Source of the DNA: Nonomuraea indica
GTDB lineage: Bacteria > Actinomycetota > Actinomycetes > Streptosporangiales > Streptosporangiaceae
Length of the DNA stretch: 64,000 bases
Reading direction: 5' to 3'
Assembly: GCF_002850745.1 (NCBI RefSeq)
Contig: NZ_KZ559470.1
Location: 182,907 to 246,906 of the forward strand
The notes under the pieces: model-generated
The model's input: only the letters and a program-made list of their open reading frames with translations
What the model was told of the DNA's origin: nothing
The model's database searches: none
Part shown: piece by piece, positions 27,579 to 36,993 of the stretch
Numbering within the stretch: the stretch's first letter is position 1
Layout of the letters: each line of letters begins with the position of its first letter
Made by a program: the position numbers and the translations under genes

Positions 27579-28478
27579 GTGCTCATGCTTCTGGACACCC
27601 CGTCGCTGTACTTCCGGGCCTTCTACGGCGTCCCCGAGTCGATCACCGCGCCCGACGGGCGGCCGGTCAACGCCGTCCGCGGCCTCATCGACATGATCGC
27701 CACGCTGGTCCGGCAGCACTCCCCCGACCGGCTGGCCGCCACCATGGACGCCGACTGGCGGCCCGCCTTCCGGGTGGCGGCCGTCCCGACGTACAAGGCG
27801 CACCGGGTCGCCCAGGGTGACGCCGAGGAGGTGCCCGACACGCTGGTGCCGCAGATCGCGATCATCGAGGAGGTCCTCGACGCCATCGGCATCGCCCGCC
27901 CCGAGGCGGCCGGCTACGAGGCCGACGACGTGATCGGCACCCTCACCGCCCGCGAGCCCGGCCCGGTCGACATCGTGACCGGCGACCGCGACCTGTTCCA
28001 GCTCGTCGACGACGCCCGCCCGGTCCGCGTCCTCTACACCGCGCGCGGCATCCGCAACCTGCAGGTGGTGGACGAGGCGTTCCTGACGGCCAAGTACGGC
28101 ATCCCCGGCCGGGCCTACGCCGACTTCGCCACCCTGCGCGGCGACCCCAGCGACGGCCTGCCGGGCGTGGCCGGCGTCGGCGAGAAGACCGCCGCGGCCC
28201 TCGTCACCCGGTTCGGTTCGCTGGAGGCCATCCTGGCGGCGCTCGACGAAGGCGTCGCCGACGGGTTCCCGGCGGGCAGCCGCACCCGGCTGGCGGCCGC
28301 CCGCGACTACCTCGCCGTCGCCCCCGCCGTGGTCGAGGTCGTCTCCGACGTGACGCTGCGCGCGGACGACCTCACGCTGCCGGCTGAACCCCGCGACCCC
28401 GCCGCCCTGGTGCGGCTGGCCGACGAGCACGGCCTGGACAGCCCGCTCAACCGGCTTCTCGACGCCCTGACCCGCTGA
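27579..28478 (+). CDS. 5'-3' exonuclease (PolA-type FEN/PIN fold)
   Basis: A 299-residue stand-alone nuclease homologous to the N-terminal 5'-3' exonuclease domain of DNA polymerase I. The acidic metal sites are LLDTPSLYFRAFYG, MDADWRPAFR, GYEADDVIGTL and VTGDRDLFQLV, followed by the helix-hairpin-helix (GDPSDGLPGVAGVGEKTA). Actinobacteria commonly encode such a free-standing copy. It removes RNA primers or flaps. GTG start at 27579; the RNB gene follows after 31 bp on the same strand. Confidence 0.95.
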   Translation: MLMLLDTPSLYFRAFYGVPESITAPDGRPVNAVRGLIDMIATLVRQHSPDRLAATMDADWRPAFRVAAVPTYKAHRVAQGDAEEVPDTLVPQIAIIEEVLDAIGIARPEAAGYEADDVIGTLTAREPGPVDIVTGDRDLFQLVDDARPVRVLYTARGIRNLQVVDEAFLTAKYGIPGRAYADFATLRGDPSDGLPGVAGVGEKTAAALVTRFGSLEAILAALDEGVADGFPAGSRTRLAAARDYLAVAPAVVEVVSDVTLRADDLTLPAEPRDPAALVRLADEHGLDSPLNRLLDALTR

Positions 28479-28509
28479 CCGGCCCGGCCGGGCCGGTAGG
28501 TTGTGGCCC

Positions 28510-29928
28510 GTGTCGAGCATCCAGGTCACCGGCGACGTCCCGGCCCGCCTCGAGGACGGCTTCGTCCGCATCGCGCGTGAGGCCGGGCTTCCCGGCGCGT
28601 TCCCCCAGGCGGTGCTCGACGAGGCCGACTGGGTGGCGGAGGTGCCCCGGCTGCCCGGCGAGGACCTGACCGACCTGCCGTTCGTCACCATCGACCCGCC
28701 CGGCTCGATGGACCTCGACCAGGCCCTCCACCTCGAACGGCTACGCGGCGGCTACCGCGTCTGGTACGCCGTCGCCGACGTGGGCGCGTTCGTCCGGCCG
28801 GGCGGCGCGATCGACCGGGAGGCCCGCGAGCGCGGCGAGACCGTCTACCTGCCCACCGGGTCGGTGCCGCTGCACCCGAGGGTCCTGTCGGAGGGCGCGG
28901 CCAGCCTGCTGCCGGGCGCGGCCCGCCCGGCGGCGGTGTGGCGGATCGACCTCGACGCCGACGGCCGCCCCCTGGGCGCCGACGTGCAGCGGGCGCTGGT
29001 GCGCAGCCGCGAACGGCTCGACTACGCCTACGTGCAGGCGGCCGTCGACACCGGCACCGCCGACGGCGTGCTCGGCCTGCTGGCCGAGATCGGCGCCCGC
29101 CGGCTGGAGCTCGAACGGGAGCGCGGCGGCGTCACGCTGCCCACCCCCGAGCAGGAGGTGGTGCCCGGGGGCGGCGGTTACCGGCTCGCCTTCCGGCCAC
29201 CCCTGCCCGCCGAGGCGTGGAACGCGCAGATCTCCCTGCTCACCGGCATGGCGGCGGCGTCGATGATGCTCGACGCGGAGATCGGCGTGCTGCGCGTCCT
29301 GCCGCCGCCGCGGCCGGACGACCTGGACAGGGTGCGCAGGGTGGCCACGGCCCTCGACGTGCCGTGGCCCGACGGAGCCTCCTACGGCCAGGTGGTGCAC
29401 GGCCTCGACCCGGCGGTCCCCCGGCAGGCCGCCTTCCTGCAGGAGTCCCGGGTGCTGCTGCGCGGCGCCGGCTACGTCGCCTTCGACGGCGCCCCGCCCG
29501 CGCTGGCCGACCACGCCGCCGTGGGAGCGCCGTACGCGCACGTGACGGCCCCGCTGCGCCGCCTGGCCGACAGGTACGTCACCGAGGTGTGCCTGGCCGT
29601 CGCGGCGGGCGAGCCGGTGCCCGCCGCGACTCGCGAGGCGCTGGCGGACCTGCCCGGCCTCATGGCCGCCTCCGGCCGCCGCTCCGGCGCGGTGGAGCGC
29701 GCCTGCGTGGACCTGGTGGAGGCGTTCGTGCTCCGCGACCGGCTGGGCGAGCCGTTCGACGCGATGGTGATCGACGTGGCCGACCACGGCGGGAGCGGCC
29801 AGGTCCAGCTCGCCGACCCGGCCGTGATCGCCCGCTGCGACGGCCCCCTGCCCTTGGGCGAGCGCGTCACCGTCCGCCTCACCCGCGCCGACCCGGCCAC
29901 CCGCGAGGTGCGCTTCACCCTCGCCTGA
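28510..29928 (+). CDS. RNB-domain ribonuclease (RNase II/R-like, short form)
   Basis: About 472 residues of an RNase II/R catalytic domain; GTG 28510 is preferred over a TTG nine bases upstream. The hydrolytic core shows FVTIDPPGSMDLDQALH with the clustered aspartates, VWYAVADVGAFVRPG, ETVYLPTGSVPLHP, and APYAHVTAPLRRLADRYV. The N-terminal cold-shock domains and C-terminal S1 domain of full-length RNase R are absent, a form widespread in actinobacteria. It degrades single-stranded RNA 3'-5'. The convergent toxin-like gene starts its 3' end only 12 bp away. Confidence 0.93.
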   Translation: MSSIQVTGDVPARLEDGFVRIAREAGLPGAFPQAVLDEADWVAEVPRLPGEDLTDLPFVTIDPPGSMDLDQALHLERLRGGYRVWYAVADVGAFVRPGGAIDREARERGETVYLPTGSVPLHPRVLSEGAASLLPGAARPAAVWRIDLDADGRPLGADVQRALVRSRERLDYAYVQAAVDTGTADGVLGLLAEIGARRLELERERGGVTLPTPEQEVVPGGGGYRLAFRPPLPAEAWNAQISLLTGMAAASMMLDAEIGVLRVLPPPRPDDLDRVRRVATALDVPWPDGASYGQVVHGLDPAVPRQAAFLQESRVLLRGAGYVAFDGAPPALADHAAVGAPYAHVTAPLRRLADRYVTEVCLAVAAGEPVPAATREALADLPGLMAASGRRSGAVERACVDLVEAFVLRDRLGEPFDAMVIDVADHGGSGQVQLADPAVIARCDGPLPLGERVTVRLTRADPATREVRFTLA

Positions 29929-29940
29929 CGCGCGGCGGCG

Positions 29941-31272
29941 TCAGCGGACGGTCCAGGTGACAGTCCGGGTCAGGTCGCCGTAGGTGTTGTAGGACCTGGC
30001 CCACCCGAGGGTCTCGAACCGCCCGTTCTCCTGGTTGATCCACTTGTCTTCGCGGTTGAAGTTGTAGCGGTCGTAGGCGTGGACGGTGATGTCCATCGTG
30101 GCCTGGTCGCCGTCGATCCGGACGTCCGCGCTGCCCCAGATCGAGTGGCGGCCGAGCGCGAACTCCCAGTTCTTCGTCTCGGTCTCCTTGATCTGCGCCG
30201 GCTCGCCGGTCATCTGGAACTCCCGCCGCCCGGTCTCCCGGTGGAGACGCTCGGCGTTGTCCTGGGCGCGGCGGATCTCGGCGTCGACGGCCTCGCGGAT
30301 CAGCTTGTCGTCCTGGTAGGCCTTCTCGTAGTCGACGCTGTAGTCGTCACCGGAGCCCTCCAGGTAGTGCTTGAAGGTGGCGGCCGCCTCGTCGAAGCCC
30401 GGCGTCGCCTCCTCGGCGAGCTGCAGCGCCCGCCACTTCTGCCAGGCCACGAGGTCCTCCGCCGACGCTGTCGCGTCCGGGTCGTACGGCCACGGGTCGT
30501 CGTAGGGGATGCCCGGGTCGCGGGCCGGGCCGAGGTCGTATCTGCCGTCGCGCGGACCCTCCTCGGGGGGGTTCAGCGGCGGCCGCGGGCGGCTCTCCGG
30601 CCACCCCGCCACCACCCAGGCGGCCCCCGCGGACGTGGCGATCAGCCCCTTGTTCCCATACGCCCGGCGCAGCGGCGAGAGCGCGGGGCGGGCCTGGAAC
30701 GACGGCGCCTTGGCGCGCAGGATGCGGCGCAGGCGGGTCTCCACGGCGCGGATCAGCTTCTGGCCGAAGTATCGCTCCAGCCTGCCGCGCAGCGTCGCCA
30801 CGGCCTTCCTGGCGAACACCCGCAGCATCATGACCACGCCGCGCGCCTTGACCGCGGCGAGCCCGCCGGAGACGACGGCCATGGACGCCGCCCACACCAG
30901 GGCGATCAGGACGTAGGTCGCCAGCAGCAACAGGGCGATCTTGACGATCTCGACGGCCCGCGCGAACACGTCGCAGCCGTCGGCCAGGGCGTGCAGGGAG
31001 GCGGCGAGACCCTGCAGGTGACCGGACCGCTGATCCTCGGCGTGGTAGTCGGCCCAGTGGCCGGCCATCGCGTCGATGTGGTCGCCGGCGTTGTGCCGGA
31101 CGGCGTGCCCGACGGCGCCGTGCGCGGTGGGGATCGTCTCGCGTTCGAGGGCGGTGGCGCAGGCGCGCAGCGCCGCTCCGCAGGCGCGGATGCCGTCCTC
31201 GTCCTCCGGCGGCCAGTCCACCTCGAGCAGGGCGAACGGGGACTGCAGCTGCGCGGGCAGGGTCAGGGCCAT
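29941..31272 (-). CDS. Large WXG100-superfamily protein, possible type VII-secreted polymorphic toxin
   Basis: A 443-residue protein. The N-terminal part (1-110; LLEVDWPPEDEDGIRACGAA, GHWADYHAEDQRSGHLQGL) resembles the helical WXG100-like/CpnT-type N-terminal domain of ESX exports. A hydrophobic segment (about 112-140; ALLLLATYVLIALVWAAS) and a basic stretch follow. A Pro-rich hinge (about 225-255) leads to a C-terminal module with WEFALGRHSIWG and VHAYDRYNFNRED, which I cannot assign to a named toxin family. The WXG100-like gene upstream (18 bp) is the usual partner. No candidate immunity gene follows, since the next gene is convergent. Toxin function is inference. Confidence 0.6.
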   Translation of the reverse strand: MALTLPAQLQSPFALLEVDWPPEDEDGIRACGAALRACATALERETIPTAHGAVGHAVRHNAGDHIDAMAGHWADYHAEDQRSGHLQGLAASLHALADGCDVFARAVEIVKIALLLLATYVLIALVWAASMAVVSGGLAAVKARGVVMMLRVFARKAVATLRGRLERYFGQKLIRAVETRLRRILRAKAPSFQARPALSPLRRAYGNKGLIATSAGAAWVVAGWPESRPRPPLNPPEEGPRDGRYDLGPARDPGIPYDDPWPYDPDATASAEDLVAWQKWRALQLAEEATPGFDEAAATFKHYLEGSGDDYSVDYEKAYQDDKLIREAVDAEIRRAQDNAERLHRETGRREFQMTGEPAQIKETETKNWEFALGRHSIWGSADVRIDGDQATMDITVHAYDRYNFNREDKWINQENGRFETLGWARSYNTYGDLTRTVTWTVR

Positions 31273-31290
31273 GGATCGCGGGGTACGGCG

Positions 31291-31689
31291 TCAGACCGGG
31301 AGGGCGCCGGGCACGGTGGGACCGGGGAGCGTTCCAGGGACGCGGGCGCCGGGAGCCGCGTGGGCACCCGCGCCGGGGGCGGGCGGTGCGCCGGCCTGCA
31401 CGGTGGCCACGGCGTCCTGCTCGGCCCCCCGCAGATCGTCGGCCATGGCCTGGAAGCCGTCTCCGGTGCCGCGAAGGTTGGCGTGCAGCACGCCGCAGAC
31501 CTCCTCGAGCAGATCGCCGAGCCGGTCCATCGCCATGCCGACGGAGGTCCCGCCCCACGCCGTGCCGCCCGTGCCGCGCACGGCCGCCAGCAGGGCGCCG
31601 GTGTGCCGCTCGAAGTCGGTCGCGGCCTCAAGCATTCCCTGGCCGGCGCCGCGCAGCGACGAGCGGTCGAAGGTGTACCCCTCCTGCAC
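31291..31689 (-). CDS. WXG100-like protein
   Basis: A 132-residue helical protein with a central WGG turn (AWGGTSVGMAMDRLGDLLEE, Trp45) between two helices, as in WXG100/ESAT-6-like substrates, plus a C-terminal Pro/Ala/Gly tail (about 100-132). GTG start at 31689 with GGAGGG eight bases upstream. It precedes the large toxin-like gene by 18 bp and is probably co-expressed and co-exported with it by a type VII system encoded elsewhere. The tail lacks a clear YxxxD/E signal. Confidence 0.65.
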   Translation of the reverse strand: MQEGYTFDRSSLRGAGQGMLEAATDFERHTGALLAAVRGTGGTAWGGTSVGMAMDRLGDLLEEVCGVLHANLRGTGDGFQAMADDLRGAEQDAVATVQAGAPPAPGAGAHAAPGARVPGTLPGPTVPGALPV

Positions 31690-31762
31690 CTCGTGCCCCC
31701 TCCATCACCCAAGACACTGACAAAAGACACTTTACCCAGGCGGCTCCGCTGGGCAGACGTCC

Positions 31763-31793
31763 CGGGGCCGCGCCATCGGCGGTCGCGGCCCCG
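31763..31793 (-). terminator. Terminator after helY
   Basis: cggggccgcg (31763-31772) pairs perfectly with cgcggccccg (31784-31793), 53 bp beyond the helY stop, in the gap before the WXG100-like gene. Confidence 0.6.
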
Positions 31794-31845
31794 GCGGTGG
31801 GGCGTCGGGTGAGTGGCGGCCCGCGCCGGTGACGGGCCGCGCCGG

Positions 31846-34569
31846 TCAGGTGAGGGAGGAGTAGGCCACGACGCCGCGGCGCATCGCGTCGACCGCCTTG
31901 GTCGCGGTCTGCTTGATCCTGCTGTCCGGCGGGGCGGCGTGGCCGAGCTGCCCGAGCAGGTCCATCAGCTGCTTGACCCACCGGACGAAGTCGCCCGCCG
32001 CCAGCTCGTTGCCGTTGACGCCGTCCATGAGCACCGCGTCGAGGCTGTGCCCCTTCGTCCACCGGAACGCCGCCCAGGCGAAGCCCAAGTCGGGCTCGCG
32101 GATGGTGTCGAGGCCGTGGTCGGCCTCGATGCCCTCCAGCTCCCCCCACAGCCGGATCATCGAGGTCAGCGCGTCCTGCGCCCGTCCGGCCGGGATGCGC
32201 GGGCGGCGGGCGTCGTCGGCCTGCCGCGACTCGAACACCAGCGCCGACACGCACGCGGCCAGCTCCGCCGGCTCCAGCTTCTCCCACAGCCCGGTGCGCA
32301 GGCACTCGGCGGTCAGCAGGTCGAGCTCGGTGTAGAGGCGGCCGAGGCGCCGGCCCTCGTCGGTGACGGTCTCGTCGTGCAGGTAGCCGAGCTGTTCGAG
32401 CACCGAGCAGATGCGGTCGAAGGTGCGGGAGATGACGTGCGAACGCCCCTCGACGCGCCGCCGCAGCCCCTCGGTCTCGCGCAGCAGCTTGTAGTAGCGC
32501 TCGGCCCAGCGGGCGTGCTCCTCGCGCTCGTCGCAGCCGTGGCACGGGTGCCGGCGGATGCGCCGCCGCAGGTCGTTGATCTCCTCGTCCTCCACGGCGT
32601 GGTCGCGGGCCCGCGGCGGCTTGCCGAGATCACGGTCGCCGATCTTGGCGAGCAGCGTGGAGACGAGGTTGGCCCGCTCCTTCGGCGAGCGGCCGTTGAA
32701 GTTCTTCGGGATGCGCAGCTTCTCGATCGGCTCGACCGGCACCGGGAAGTCGGCCGGGTCGAGCTTCTTGACCTGCTTGCCGATCGTCAGGACCAGCGGG
32801 CTGGGGCCGTGGCCGCGCGGGTTGCGGCCCGGGTCGAGCACGATCGCCAGGCCCGCCCGGCGCCCGCCCGGCACCCGGATGACGTCGCCCGGCTGGAGCG
32901 CCTCCAGCGACCGGACGGCCGCCGCCCGCCGGGCGGCGCCGCGCTGACGCGACAGCTCGGCCTCGCGGTCGGACAGCCGCCGCCGGAGCCCGGCATACTC
33001 CGTGAAGTCGCCCAGGTGACAGGTCATCGCCTCCTGGTAGCCCTCCAGGGCCTCCTCGTGCTTGCGCAGCTGCTTGGCCAGCCCGACGACCGCCCGGTCG
33101 GCCTGGAACTGCGCGAACGACTCCTCCAGCAGGGTGCGGGCCCGCTCGCGGCCGAACTGGCCGACCAGGTTGACGGCCATGTTGTAGGACGGCTGGAAGC
33201 TGGAGCGCAGCGGGTAGGTGCGGGTGCCGGCCAGCCCGGCGACCGACAGCGGGTCCATGCCCGGCTGCCACAGCACCACGGCGTGCCCCTCCACGTCGAT
33301 GCCGCGCCGCCCGGCCCGGCCGGTGAGCTGCGTGTACTCGCCGGGGGTGAGGTCGGCGTGGCTCTCGCCGTTCCACTTGTCGAGCTTCTCGATGACGACG
33401 CTGCGGGCGGGCATGTTGATGCCGAGCGCGAGCGTCTCGGTGGCGAAGACCGCCTTGACCAGGCCGCGGGTGAACAGCTCCTCGACGACCTCCTTGAACG
33501 CGGGCAGCATGCCGGCGTGGTGGGCCGCCAGGCCGCGCTCCAGGCAGTCGCGCCACTCCAGGTAGCCGAGCACGGCCAGGTCCTCGTCGGGCAGGTGGGC
33601 GGTGCGTTCGTCGACGAGCTGCCTGATCTCGTGCCGCTCCCGCTCGGTGGTGAGCCGGATGCCGGCGTGCAGGCACTGCATGACGGCCGCGTCGCAGCCG
33701 GCGCGGGAGAAGATGAACGTGATCGCCGGAAGCAGGCCCTCGGCGTCGAGCTTCTCGATCACCTGGGCGCGGTCCGGCGGGCGGGAGCGCTGCGGGCGGC
33801 CGTAGCCGCGCCGGCCGCGGCCCGCGGTGAGCCGCTCGGCGTCGCGCGTCACCCGCATCAGCGTGGGGTTGATGCGCGGCACGTCGTCGTCGGCCATGAA
33901 CATGTCGTAGACGCGGTTGCCGACCATCATGTGCTGCCACAGCGGCACCGGCCGGTGCTCGTCCACGATGACCGTGGTGTCGCCGCGCACCTCGCCCAGC
34001 CACTCGCCGAACTCCTCGGCGTTGCTGACCGTGGCCGACAGGGCCACCAGCCGGACCGACTCGGGCAGGTGGATGATGACCTCTTCCCACACCGCGCCGC
34101 GGAACCGGTCGGCGAGGTAGTGGACCTCGTCCATGACGGCGAAGCCCAGCCCGGCCAGCGTCGCCGACCCGGCGTAGAGCATGTTGCGCAGCACCTCGGT
34201 GGTCATGACCACGATCGGGGCGTCGCCGTTGACGCTGTTGTCGCCGGTCAGCAGGCCCACCTTGGCGGTGCCGTAGCGCTTGACCAGGTCGTTGTACTTC
34301 TGGTTGGACAGCGCCTTGATGGGCGTGGTGTAGAAGCACTTGCGGCCCTGCTCCAGGGCGAGGTGCACGGCGAACTCGCCGACGACCGTCTTGCCCGAGC
34401 CGGTGGGCGCGGCCACCAGGACCCCGTCGCCGGCTTCCAGCGCCCGGCAGGCGTCCACCTGGAAGTCGTCGAGCTGGAAGTCGTACAGACCTCGGAACGA
34501 TCTGAATGCGGCCCCGTCGTCCCCGAACTTCTCGCGGAAGGCCGCGTAGCGTTCCGCTGGCGTCGTCAT
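31846..34569 (-). CDS. helY: DEAD/DEAH-box helicase HelY (Ski2/Mtr4-like)
   Basis: A 907-residue superfamily-2 RNA helicase of the Ski2/Mtr4 type. ATG 34569 (MTTPAERYAAFREKFG) is preferred over an upstream GTG. Motifs: Q-like entry DFQLDDFQ, Walker A VAAPTGSGKTVVGEFA, Walker B FAVMDEVHYL, SAT in VALSATVSNA, motif IV-VI region KAVFATETLALGINMPARSV and QLTGRAGRRGIDVEG. The C-terminal DSHCT-like domain (about 740-907; CVSALVFESRQ, GDFVRWVKQLMDLLGQL) is complete. A cysteine-bearing insert (RRHPCHGCD) is present. It ends the tat/pafBC gene row as in mycobacteria. Confidence 0.95.
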   Translation of the reverse strand: MTTPAERYAAFREKFGDDGAAFRSFRGLYDFQLDDFQVDACRALEAGDGVLVAAPTGSGKTVVGEFAVHLALEQGRKCFYTTPIKALSNQKYNDLVKRYGTAKVGLLTGDNSVNGDAPIVVMTTEVLRNMLYAGSATLAGLGFAVMDEVHYLADRFRGAVWEEVIIHLPESVRLVALSATVSNAEEFGEWLGEVRGDTTVIVDEHRPVPLWQHMMVGNRVYDMFMADDDVPRINPTLMRVTRDAERLTAGRGRRGYGRPQRSRPPDRAQVIEKLDAEGLLPAITFIFSRAGCDAAVMQCLHAGIRLTTERERHEIRQLVDERTAHLPDEDLAVLGYLEWRDCLERGLAAHHAGMLPAFKEVVEELFTRGLVKAVFATETLALGINMPARSVVIEKLDKWNGESHADLTPGEYTQLTGRAGRRGIDVEGHAVVLWQPGMDPLSVAGLAGTRTYPLRSSFQPSYNMAVNLVGQFGRERARTLLEESFAQFQADRAVVGLAKQLRKHEEALEGYQEAMTCHLGDFTEYAGLRRRLSDREAELSRQRGAARRAAAVRSLEALQPGDVIRVPGGRRAGLAIVLDPGRNPRGHGPSPLVLTIGKQVKKLDPADFPVPVEPIEKLRIPKNFNGRSPKERANLVSTLLAKIGDRDLGKPPRARDHAVEDEEINDLRRRIRRHPCHGCDEREEHARWAERYYKLLRETEGLRRRVEGRSHVISRTFDRICSVLEQLGYLHDETVTDEGRRLGRLYTELDLLTAECLRTGLWEKLEPAELAACVSALVFESRQADDARRPRIPAGRAQDALTSMIRLWGELEGIEADHGLDTIREPDLGFAWAAFRWTKGHSLDAVLMDGVNGNELAAGDFVRWVKQLMDLLGQLGHAAPPDSRIKQTATKAVDAMRRGVVAYSSLT

Positions 34570-34648
34570 AATCGCCAGCCTACCGAAATCAGCATTCCGG
34601 TCCGTCCGGGGTGATCGCGGCACCGCCCGCGCCTTTACATCGTAGATC

Positions 34649-35533
34649 TCATGCCAGGACCCTGAGCACGCCCGGCCGCACCGCGCACGCCACCGGCCCC
34701 GGGCCGACGCGTTCGCCGTCGGCGTAGGCCACGACGTCGGGAGCCTCCAGCAGCACGCTCCGCACCCGGGTGATCGACACGGCCGGATGGGTCACGTGCG
34801 TCCCCCGGTAGACCCGGGGGAAGACCCGCAGGAACTCCCCCGTGCCGACGGCGTCCAGCACCATCACGTCCAGCAGCCCGTCGTCGGGCCGGGCCTGCGG
34901 GCACACCCGCATGCCCGCGCCGTAGGAACGGGTGTTGGCCACCGCGACCAGCATCGCCTCCCGTTCGGACGTGACGCCGTCGAGCGTGATCCGGAACGGG
35001 ATGGGCCGGAAGCCGCGCAGCTCCTCGGCGACAGCGACCAGGTACCTGGCCCGCCCCGGCGGCCAGGTGAGCCGGTTGGCCCGCTCGTTCACCCGCGAGT
35101 CGAAACCACAGCACACCACCCCGGCGAACAGCTCCTCCACCCCGCCCGCGCTGACGGCCGCGGCGTCCACGGGCCGCGACCGCATCCGCAGCACCGTGCG
35201 GGCGGCCGCCATCAGGTCCCCGCGCGGCAGGCCGAGCGCGGCGGCGATGTCGTTGCCGGTGCCGGCCGGGATGATGCCGAGCGGCACGTCGGTGCCGGCC
35301 ACGGCCTGCACGGCCAGGTGCACCAGCCCGTCACCGCCGAAGGCGACGAGCGCGTCGGGACGTTCGGCCACGGCGGCGCAGGCCCGTTCCAGGGCGTCGG
35401 CGGCGTCACGGCCGGCGATCACCGACACCTCCGCGCCGCCCGCGCGCAGGCGGCGCGCCACGGGCTCCAGCAGTCGCAGGGAACGGCCGCCACGGGCGGC
35501 GGGGTTGACGAGCAGGACGAGTTGAGGGGACAC
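34649..35533 (-). CDS. Diacylglycerol/lipid kinase family protein
   Basis: A 294-residue kinase of the DagK/YegS family that phosphorylates diacylglycerol or a related lipid. Hallmarks are VLLVNPAARGG, the nucleotide motif VAFGGDGLVHLAVQAV, IIPAGTGNDIAAALGLPR, and the C-terminal ARPDDGLLDVMVLDAV. GTG start at 35533, 16 bp after the tatC stop; co-transcription with tatC is likely. A comparable lipid kinase is often linked to tatC/helY in actinomycetes. The lipid substrate is not shown by sequence. Confidence 0.93.
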   Translation of the reverse strand: MSPQLVLLVNPAARGGRSLRLLEPVARRLRAGGAEVSVIAGRDAADALERACAAVAERPDALVAFGGDGLVHLAVQAVAGTDVPLGIIPAGTGNDIAAALGLPRGDLMAAARTVLRMRSRPVDAAAVSAGGVEELFAGVVCCGFDSRVNERANRLTWPPGRARYLVAVAEELRGFRPIPFRITLDGVTSEREAMLVAVANTRSYGAGMRVCPQARPDDGLLDVMVLDAVGTGEFLRVFPRVYRGTHVTHPAVSITRVRSVLLEAPDVVAYADGERVGPGPVACAVRPGVLRVLA

Positions 35534-35549
35534 GCCCGGAACGTATCGC

Positions 35550-36404
35550 CTATCGCGCCGGACCGGAATCCTCTTCCAGCGGCGAGGCCTCGTCGTCGGA
35601 CAGGTGCGAGAAGTCCTCGGCGTCCGGCGACCGCTTCTCGCGCAGGTACATGAACCCCTCCGCCACGAAGTACAGGATGATCATCGGTGCGGCGAGCGCC
35701 ATCATGGTGATGGGGTCGCCGCCCGGCGTGATGATCGCGCCGAACACGAACATCCCGAAGATCACCGTACGGCGGTGCTTCTTCACCGTGGCCCGGGGCA
35801 GCACGCCGATGATGTTGAGGAACACCAGCAGCAGCGGCAGCTCGAACGAGACGCCGAAGATCACCAGCATGATGAGCACATAGCTGACGTACTCGTCGAT
35901 CTGGACGGCCGCCACCGCGTCGCTGGGCGCGAACCCGAGCAGGATCGCCAGGCTGGTGTCCATGACGATGTAGGCGAGTGCCGCGCCGACCAGGAACAGC
36001 GGGAGGGCCAGCGCCATGAAGGTGACGGAGTAGCGCTTCTCGTTGCGGTAGAGGGCCGGGGTGACGAACGCCCAGATCTGGTAGAGCCAGACCGGCGACG
36101 ACGCGACGACGCCGACCAGCGCCGAGACCTTCAGGGTGAGGAAGAAGGACTGGAAGATGCCGCTGAAGACGAGCGTGCAGGTGTTGTCCCGCAGCATCTT
36201 CGCCTGCGCGGTCTCGCAGTAGGGGGCCTTGACGAACTCCCACACCGGATCGAAGAAGATCCAGCCCACGATGATGCCGCCCACCAGCGCGATCGTCGAG
36301 ACGAGCAGCCGGTTACGCAGCTCCCGCAGGTGGTCCATGAGCGGCATCCGACCCTCGGGGTCGGGCGTGGGCCCGCTACCGTTCGACCGTTTGAGCAGCG
36401 CCAT
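35550..36404 (-). CDS. tatC: Sec-independent protein translocase TatC
   Basis: A 284-residue six-helix receptor of the twin-arginine translocase. Typical segments are MPLMDHLRELRNRLL (the cytoplasmic N-terminal signal-binding site), WLYQIWAFVTPALYRNEKRY with the conserved Glu, and FGVSFELPLLLVFLNIIGV. The C-terminal acidic tail is variable. It is preceded by tatA and followed by the lipid kinase and helY. Confidence 0.97.
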   Translation of the reverse strand: MALLKRSNGSGPTPDPEGRMPLMDHLRELRNRLLVSTIALVGGIIVGWIFFDPVWEFVKAPYCETAQAKMLRDNTCTLVFSGIFQSFFLTLKVSALVGVVASSPVWLYQIWAFVTPALYRNEKRYSVTFMALALPLFLVGAALAYIVMDTSLAILLGFAPSDAVAAVQIDEYVSYVLIMLVIFGVSFELPLLLVFLNIIGVLPRATVKKHRRTVIFGMFVFGAIITPGGDPITMMALAAPMIILYFVAEGFMYLREKRSPDAEDFSHLSDDEASPLEEDSGPAR

Positions 36405-36434
36405 CTAGCAGTCCAGGTGAGGAGTAGGGACGGG

Positions 36435-36764
36435 TCAGGCTCGCTTGTCGGCCTGGGCGCCGGCGCGCAGCCGGGCGGCCTGCTCCTCAAGCTGGCGGGC
36501 CTGCTCCTCGGCCGACGGCGCGGGCGCGACGGGCTGCGCGGGCGCGATCGGCTGCGGCTGCACCGTGGGCTGGGCGGTGGCCTGAGCGGTGGTCTGGGTG
36601 CCCGACGGCTCGTCGTCGTCGTCGCGCAGCTTGGCCGTCTCGGACTTGAAGATGCGCAGGGACCTGCCCACACCGCGCGCCATCTCGGGCAGCTTCTTGG
36701 CGCCGAACAGCAGGATGAGCACCAGGGCGATGATCAGAAGTTCAGGGACTCCGAGGTTCGGCAT
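36435..36764 (-). CDS. tatA: Twin-arginine translocase subunit TatA
   Basis: A 109-residue protein: one membrane helix ([18 protein letters not shown]) with the FG hinge, an amphipathic helix ([18 protein letters not shown]), then a long acidic and Gln/Pro/Ala-rich tail ([20 protein letters not shown]). ATG at 36764 with GGACG upstream. It oligomerises to form the Tat pore with the TatC encoded next. Confidence 0.96.
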   Translation of the reverse strand: MPNLGVPELLIIALVLILLFGAKKLPEMARGVGRSLRIFKSETAKLRDDDDEPSGTQTTAQATAQPTVQPQPIAPAQPVAPAPSAEEQARQLEEQAARLRAGAQADKRA

Positions 36765-36792
36765 GTCACGTCCTTACCGGGCTAGTGCCTTT

Positions 36793-36993
36793 TCAGGCAC
36801 GATCGTACGCTCCCAGAGCATGTGTCTCATCCTCCGGCGAGTGAATTCTGGCCGACTTCGCCGCGAGCCGCGCCCGCGCCCCGGCGACCTCCCTGTTCAG
36901 CCTACGTGCCGCCCGGATGACGCGGGCGCCCGCCACCAGCAGCGCGAGCACACCGGCCACGCCCAGCCCGGCAGCGAGAAGGATCCACGTCAT
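36793..36993 (-). CDS. Small single-pass membrane protein
   Basis: A 66-residue protein with one N-terminal helix (WILLAAGLGVAGVLALLVAG) and a basic helical tail (RVIRAARRLNREVAGARARL). Its ATG overlaps the pafC stop (ATGA), so translation is coupled, and tatA follows 28 bp later. Such small membrane proteins between pafC and tatA are seen in other actinomycetes, but no function is known to me. Confidence 0.75.
   Translation of the reverse strand: MTWILLAAGLGVAGVLALLVAGARVIRAARRLNREVAGARARLAAKSARIHSPEDETHALGAYDRA

Noticed and set aside
31813..34614. A 933-codon open frame on the plus strand opposite helY
   Set aside because: It is the antisense shadow created by GC-rich third positions of helY, is Pro/Arg/Gly-rich, and has no family features; helY is a complete known protein.
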